Assembly (NCBI RefSeq): GCF_026914265.1
Contig: NC_069127.1
Span: forward strand, 24,442,637 to 24,506,636
Length of the DNA: 64,000 nt
Source: Mya arenaria
Lineage: Eukaryota; Mollusca; Bivalvia; Myida; Myidae
Reading direction: 5' to 3'
Shown here: in pieces, positions 59,576 to 64,000 of the stretch
How the letters are laid out: each line of letters opens with the position of its first letter
Numbering within the stretch: position 1 is the stretch's first letter
Notes under the pieces: generated by a model
Seen by the model: the letters and a program-made list of their open reading frames with translations, nothing else
What the model was told of the DNA's origin: nothing
Database searches by the model: none
Program-made: the position numbers and the translations under genes

Positions 59576-59644
59576 ACGTGGCTGTGGTTTGAACCCCGAC
59601 CTTCAGCACCCGAAGCGAACGTTCTACCTTTGAGCTATCGGGGC
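59576..59644 (-). repeat. tRNA-Pro(CGG)-like sequence, pseudogene or SINE head
   Basis: Minus strand: GCCCCGA, an A box TAGCTCAAAGG, an anticodon-arm segment GCTTCGGGTGC identical to the loop region of tRNA-Pro (anticodon CGG), AGGTC, and a B box GGTTCAAACC. The acceptor and T stems do not pair (CACAGCC instead of the complement of GCCCCGA), so it is not a functional tRNA. Both internal promoter boxes survive. Confidence 0.5.
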
Positions 59645-60426
59645 GGTGAGTTGATTATCCGCCGTCACACGATTCGTTTATAGGACGGGAATATCACGTG
59701 GAACGTACTGTCAGCGTCGGTTAACTGTCTGGTCACTGACTGATCTCTGTCGGAAAGCATTCGCGACCATGTGTATGATACTAATCCGATAAGGCCCGGA
59801 TTGAGAACGGAATAATCGGGACGCAGTCGGCTGGAAACGTCCGACGCGGGACGCTCTCAAAACAATACCTGATTGTTGTCGTGATCAAGTATACCCTTTT
59901 ACAAATTTAAATGAAGTTTGAATTTCCTGTCACGAATCACAGGATCTTGCTCAGACTTTTGACAATTTTGATCGGGAATGGTCCTATCAAGGACGGCTGT
60001 AAAAATCCTGAATGTGACTCAGAGGCTCAATTAACCGACGATACCGATGAATGGCTGTCTGTATCAACAGATTTAGAACGATATTATTCGAAACTGTTTC
60101 CTAATGATTTAAAAATATAAATATGTTTCTATACGAATATTTCTAATTTAAATACAATAATAACATCAACGAATAGTAAATGTTATCAAATTATCTGTGT
60201 AATTATTAATCACGTGACCATACGGTTACACTAAACAATAGCAATTATCAGTATCAAACAATGCAAAGTAGGTCTAAATATGAGGACAACAGTCAATTTA
60301 CAGTTGTTCATATTTGATTAATGAACAGAACAGAACAGAAAAAGAACAGATTAATGGTGAAGGGGTATTTATAATTCAAAAGATGAATTAAACGACGTAT
60401 ACGCACTGAACAAGGTGTACGGCAAA
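59645..60426. other. Presumed promoter region of the second FMO gene
   Basis: AT-rich near the start. A 69-codon plus frame (59911-60120) has no known domain. A tiny upstream frame, ATG-AAT-TAA, begins at 60383 just before the FMO start. Confidence 0.35.
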
Positions 60427-63267
60427 ATGTCGGTGGCGGTAATAGGCGCCGGTGCCAGCGGACTTACGGCCATAAAATGTTGCCTTGATGAGGGCCTGGA
60501 ACCAGTCTGCTTTGAGCGGTCCCCCTACATTGGAGGTCTGTGGCACTACACTACCGATGCCGAGGAGGGTCAGGTTAGCTTTTCTGTTGTTGTTGATGAT
60601 GATGATGGTGGTGGTGTTGTTGGTGGTGGTGGTGGTGTAGTTGTTGCCTTGATTAGGGCCTGCAACCACCCTGCTTTGAGGGGTCCTTTCCACATTGGAG
60701 GTCTGAGGCATTTCATTTTCAATGTCGAAGGAGGGTAAGGGATACTGCTGTATTGGCGGAGTTGTTGTAGCTGCTATTCTATGTATTGTTTTGTAGTTAA
60801 AATTGCTGTTGCTGCTTCTGTTTTAGCGATTCTCTTCCAGAAACATTTGGCAAGACCAGCGATGTCAAGATTCTTCTAATTTGTATTGCTTCTATTGTTA
60901 CTGTTAGCGGTAACTCAAGCTGCTGCTTCTGATCATAATAGCTTTAACGATTAAGCTGTGTATGATGTTTTTTTATGATCAAGGATTCATGACCGTGATG
61001 ATAATTTTTTTTAGCGTTATCCTTACTGTTCAAATATTGCCATCATTATCTTAACCTTTAAAGGCATGTGTGATGAAGTCGACCGTGATCAACACTTCGA
61101 AAGAGATGATGTGTTACAGCGACTTTCCGATTCCGGCCGAGTATGCCTTCTACATGCACAACACCAAAGTGGACAGTTATCTTAACATGTATGCGGACAA
61201 ATTCAACTTGAAGAAGTACATACAGTTGAATACAGATGTAAGAACGTATCAAAGTATCATACAATTATATTCCTATATATTTCTGTCTTTCGTTATTTAC
61301 AGCCCTATCATGGTGACCGTTAAAAAAAAGATTTTAGTCGATTTTAGCCGTTATTGGAAATTATGTCTTGTTATTTTTTTGTGATAATTGAACTTATTCC
61401 TGAATTAAAATTGAACACGAAGTTGAGAAAATAAAAAAAAATCGCTGTATTTCTATACAGCAGTTTAATACGACTAAAAGCCCTTGATTGAAGCGGTCCC
61501 GGGCTTGTTAGAATGTTAGTATTACTTGTTATCGGTATAACGGTCGAACTGAAAAAGAAGTGGTTAATTTATAGTTACCGAACATATTTTGTTCTTTAAC
61601 AATATCATTAGTGTAGTTCTCGGTTTACATCCTGATACATCAAGAAATAATTTGAATTATGCTTTTAAAGATACTCGCTCATGTTTTTGACCACATATTA
61701 ATTTTACCGGTAATGCATCTGAAAAAACACTTATTTTCATCATTATTTTACTCTAGAAAATCGAAATTGCAGAAAAAAAATACAGTTATAGTATAAAAAT
61801 GTGTTTTGTTTTAGTGGGGTGCAAACTCACGCCGGTAACGTCAAGAAAATTAGAAAACCGACGCCTATACCATGAGGCAACCAGGAATATCAGTAGTGGA
61901 TATTTTGACCTCTTAACAATACATTGATAAGATCACTTAATAATGTCAATCACACAACAACGAAACCGTAATTTAGTGAACAATTGTGATGTCAATGCTT
62001 ATGACAATTGTGGTCTTTAAAGAAGATGTTTTAGCAATTATCAACTTTGCTGAAGGCAAGCTTTCATACAAAACATGCATTTTACAAAAACATTAGTGAG
62101 TGAGTACCTTTATAGACAAACATAGCATAAAACATACGATATATTCAAGGTTCTCAGCGTAAAGCCATCAGAATCGGTTGATGGTAAATGGGACATAGTC
62201 ACAAAGGTAAAAGGATCGAGTGACACGAATGCCCAAACCTTTGACACTGTGTTGGTCTGCACGGGTCATCACGCCGACAAGAACATCCCGGACTTTCCTG
62301 ACCTTGACAAGTTCAAGGGCAAGGTCGTACATACCCATGACTACAGGGATTACCATGGCTACGAGGACAAACGCGTTCTTATCATTGGGATCGGAAATTC
62401 TGGTGGAGATGTAGCCACGGAGCTGAGCAGAATTTCTTCCCAGGTACTTTCTGTTATTTAAGAAATACAACCTTATTTCACGTAACTAGGCTAACGGAAT
62501 CGATTAAACCAACCCGGTGAAAAAAATACAGACAACTTCTTGAATAATATATAATGTATAAAAATAATGTGGAACTGTCAATACAGCAGTTACATGTACT
62601 TCATATTTTTAAAATTTACTTCAGGAACGTTTCGAAATCACAAGCATAAGTTTGAATTACATGACATTAATTTTCTTTGAGCTACTACGACAGGAAATTT
62701 TGAATTTATTTTCAGATATATTTGAGCACACGTTCCGGGTCCTGGTTTTATCATCGTGTTGCTGACAATGGGGACCCTATTGACATGCTTTTGTTCACAA
62801 GGTTCCTCACGTGGCTACGAACCCTGTTCCCGTACTTCGCTGGTCTGTTTGTCAAGTACAAGCTCAACAGCCGATTTGACCATGCCAAGTACTCCATACA
62901 ACCCAATTACCTTCCGCTAAATGCTCACCCAACCGTGAACGACGAACTACCAAACAGGATTGCATCTGGTGGAGTGATTGTCAAAGCTAATGTCAGCCAT
63001 TTCACGGAGACTGGTGCTGTGTTCGACGATGGTACAACAGAAGAAAACATTGACTGTGTTGTTTTGGCAACTGGCTATATTTTTGGCTTTCCCTTTCTGA
63101 ATAAAAGTGTTATAGACGTGAAAAACAACAAAGTAGAGTTGTTCAAGTATATGTTTCCTCCTGACCTCAAGAAACCAACGCTTGCGGTGATCGGATGCAT
63201 TCAACCACTCGGTTCAATAATGCCGATCAGTGAAATGCAGTGTCGATTGGCGGCCAGAGTGTTTAAT
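60427..63267 (+). CDS. FMO: Flavin-containing monooxygenase 2 of 2, 3' end beyond the window
   Basis: Tandem paralogue of the first FMO. Exons 60427-60573, 61064-61237, 62150-62443 and 62716-63267 give 389 residues with the same intron phases. Exons 2 and 3 match in length exactly (174 and 294 bases), exon 4 differs by one codon. FAD motif GAGASG is at 7-12, [11 protein letters not shown] at about 162-172, GIGNSG at about 187-192 and ATGY at about 323-326, so the catalytic core is intact. The last exon shown ends at a good GTAAGA donor. The two C-terminal exons seen in paralogue 1 were not found before 64000. The start ATG (AAAATGTCG) lacks the extra Gly-Lys-Lys of paralogue 1. Same ER oxygenase role inferred. 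Confidence 0.9.
60586..60645 (+). repeat. GTT/GAT/GGT triplet microsatellite in FMO 2 intron 1
   Basis: Impure GTT, GAT and GGT triplets just after the exon 1 donor. The frame that reads on as poly-Asp/Gly/Val is not coding. Confidence 0.8.
60652..60738 (+). pseudogene. Decayed duplicate of FMO exon 1 (3' half) in intron 1
   Basis: AGGGCCTGCAACCACCCTGC, TTTGAGGGGTCC, CACATTGGAGGTCTGAGGCA and AATGTCGAAGGAGGG follow exon 1 (60488-60573) in order at roughly 75-80% identity. Translation gives HIGGLRHF where the exon has YIGGLWHY. It ends in GAGGGTAAG, so even a donor-like site persists. Not part of the gene model. Confidence 0.75.
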
Positions 63268-63414
63268 GTAAGATGTTGCACATTTTGTAGTTAACAGCGT
63301 GTTTTAATCATTTGAAAGCAATCATGTTTTAGGTATCTTTTGTTTATAACTGTTCACAACGGTTAGTTCTAGGACAGAAAGTGAGAACGAAAACATTGTC
63401 AGCGGTGTATTATC
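63268..63414 (+). other. Start of FMO 2 intron 4
   Basis: Intron sequence after the GTAAGA donor; nothing else seen. Confidence 0.5.
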
Positions 63415-64000
63415 GGCATTCCAGATCAATGTTGACAAAGTCAGTGGTTAGTTTTAGAACTTCCAGGCACATGTTAACATAGCCAACGGTTAGTTCTTGG
63501 CCTTCCACATCAATGTTCACAAAGTCAATGATTAGTTCTAGGCCTTCCACATTAATTTCAATATAGCCGGCGGTTAGTTCGTGGCCTTCCACATCAATGT
63601 TAATAAAGTCAGTAATTAGTTCACGGCCTTTCAGATCAACGTTAACATTGCAATGGTTAGTGCTTAGCTGTCCAGAGAGTTTTACATAGTCAGCGATAAG
63701 TTCTCGGCCTACCGCTAGATAAATGTTTTATAGTCTGCGGTTAGTTCTCGGCCTACCACTAGATACATGTTTTATAGTCAGCGGCTAGTTCTCGGCCTTC
63801 CAGATCAATGTCAACATAGCCAACAGTTAATTCTCAGCCTTCCAAATAAAATTTTACATAGTTAGCGGTTAGTTATCGGCCTTCCAGATGAACGTATAAA
63901 TAATCAATAGATGGCTTTCGGCCTTCCATATCAATGTTAACATGGTCAGCGGTTAGTTCTCCTCATTCCATATTAATGAAAACATGGTCAGCGGTTATTT
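63415..64000. repeat. 42-bp minisatellite in FMO 2 intron 4, runs to the window edge
   Basis: About 14 degenerate units of GTTAGTTCTCGGCCTTCCAG then ATCAATGTTAACATAGTCAG, period 42 bp (TTAGTTC at 63490, 63532 and 63574). Since 42 is a multiple of three, short open frames result (60 codons, minus). Confidence 0.9.

Noticed and set aside
59576-59644. Functional tRNA-Pro gene
   Set aside because: Acceptor and T stems do not pair and the 3' part diverges after the B box.
1-64000. LTR retroelement, Polinton or other virus-like copies
   Set aside because: No gag, integrase, capsid, envelope or long terminal repeats were recognised. The only reverse transcriptase belongs to a LINE with a poly-A tail.

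Overview
The window is nuclear DNA of an invertebrate animal, most likely a bivalve mollusc. It is AT-rich, its genes are split by GT-AG introns, and it is packed with tandem arrays and short inverted-repeat elements of the kinds common in clams and oysters. The species cannot be fixed from sequence alone. All gene models are read from splice sites and protein motifs by eye.

Layout. 2-11 kb (+): a six-exon METTL25-like methyltransferase; its introns hold mobile repeats and a 1.4 kb array of 26-bp units. 11.6-12.3 kb (-): the last exon of a stand-alone Werner-type 3'-5' exonuclease, convergent with METTL25. 12.6-17.4 kb: non-coding elements, including one with seven 180-bp repeats and one with 25-bp terminal inverted repeats (TIRs). 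18.6-19.6 kb (-): a divergent rhodopsin-family receptor. 20-31.4 kb: mostly repeats, with a 5'-truncated LINE (26-28.2 kb, -) and a non-autonomous hAT element. 31.9-34.4 kb (+): a three-exon gene for a 94-residue protein I do not recognise. 35.4-41.5 kb: a large satellite of 78-bp units, then 84-bp and 61-bp relatives. 43.2-44.1 kb (-): a caspase-fold protein whose catalytic cysteine is replaced by aspartate. 46-48 kb: three TIR elements. 48.6-57.2 kb (+): a complete six-exon flavin-containing monooxygenase (FMO). 60.4 kb to the end (+): a second tandem FMO, cut by the window edge.

The two FMO genes are recent tandem duplicates. Their matching exons have the same intron phases and nearly the same lengths, and both carry a decayed piece of exon 1 in intron 1. 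Intron 3 of the first FMO grew to 4.1 kb through a 25-bp array, a hAT element inserted into that array with a perfect 8-bp target duplication, and a foldback element with tandem-repeat arms. Apart from the FMO pair the genes look functionally unrelated. I saw no CRISPR, no LTR or other virus-like element, and no operon-like organisation.
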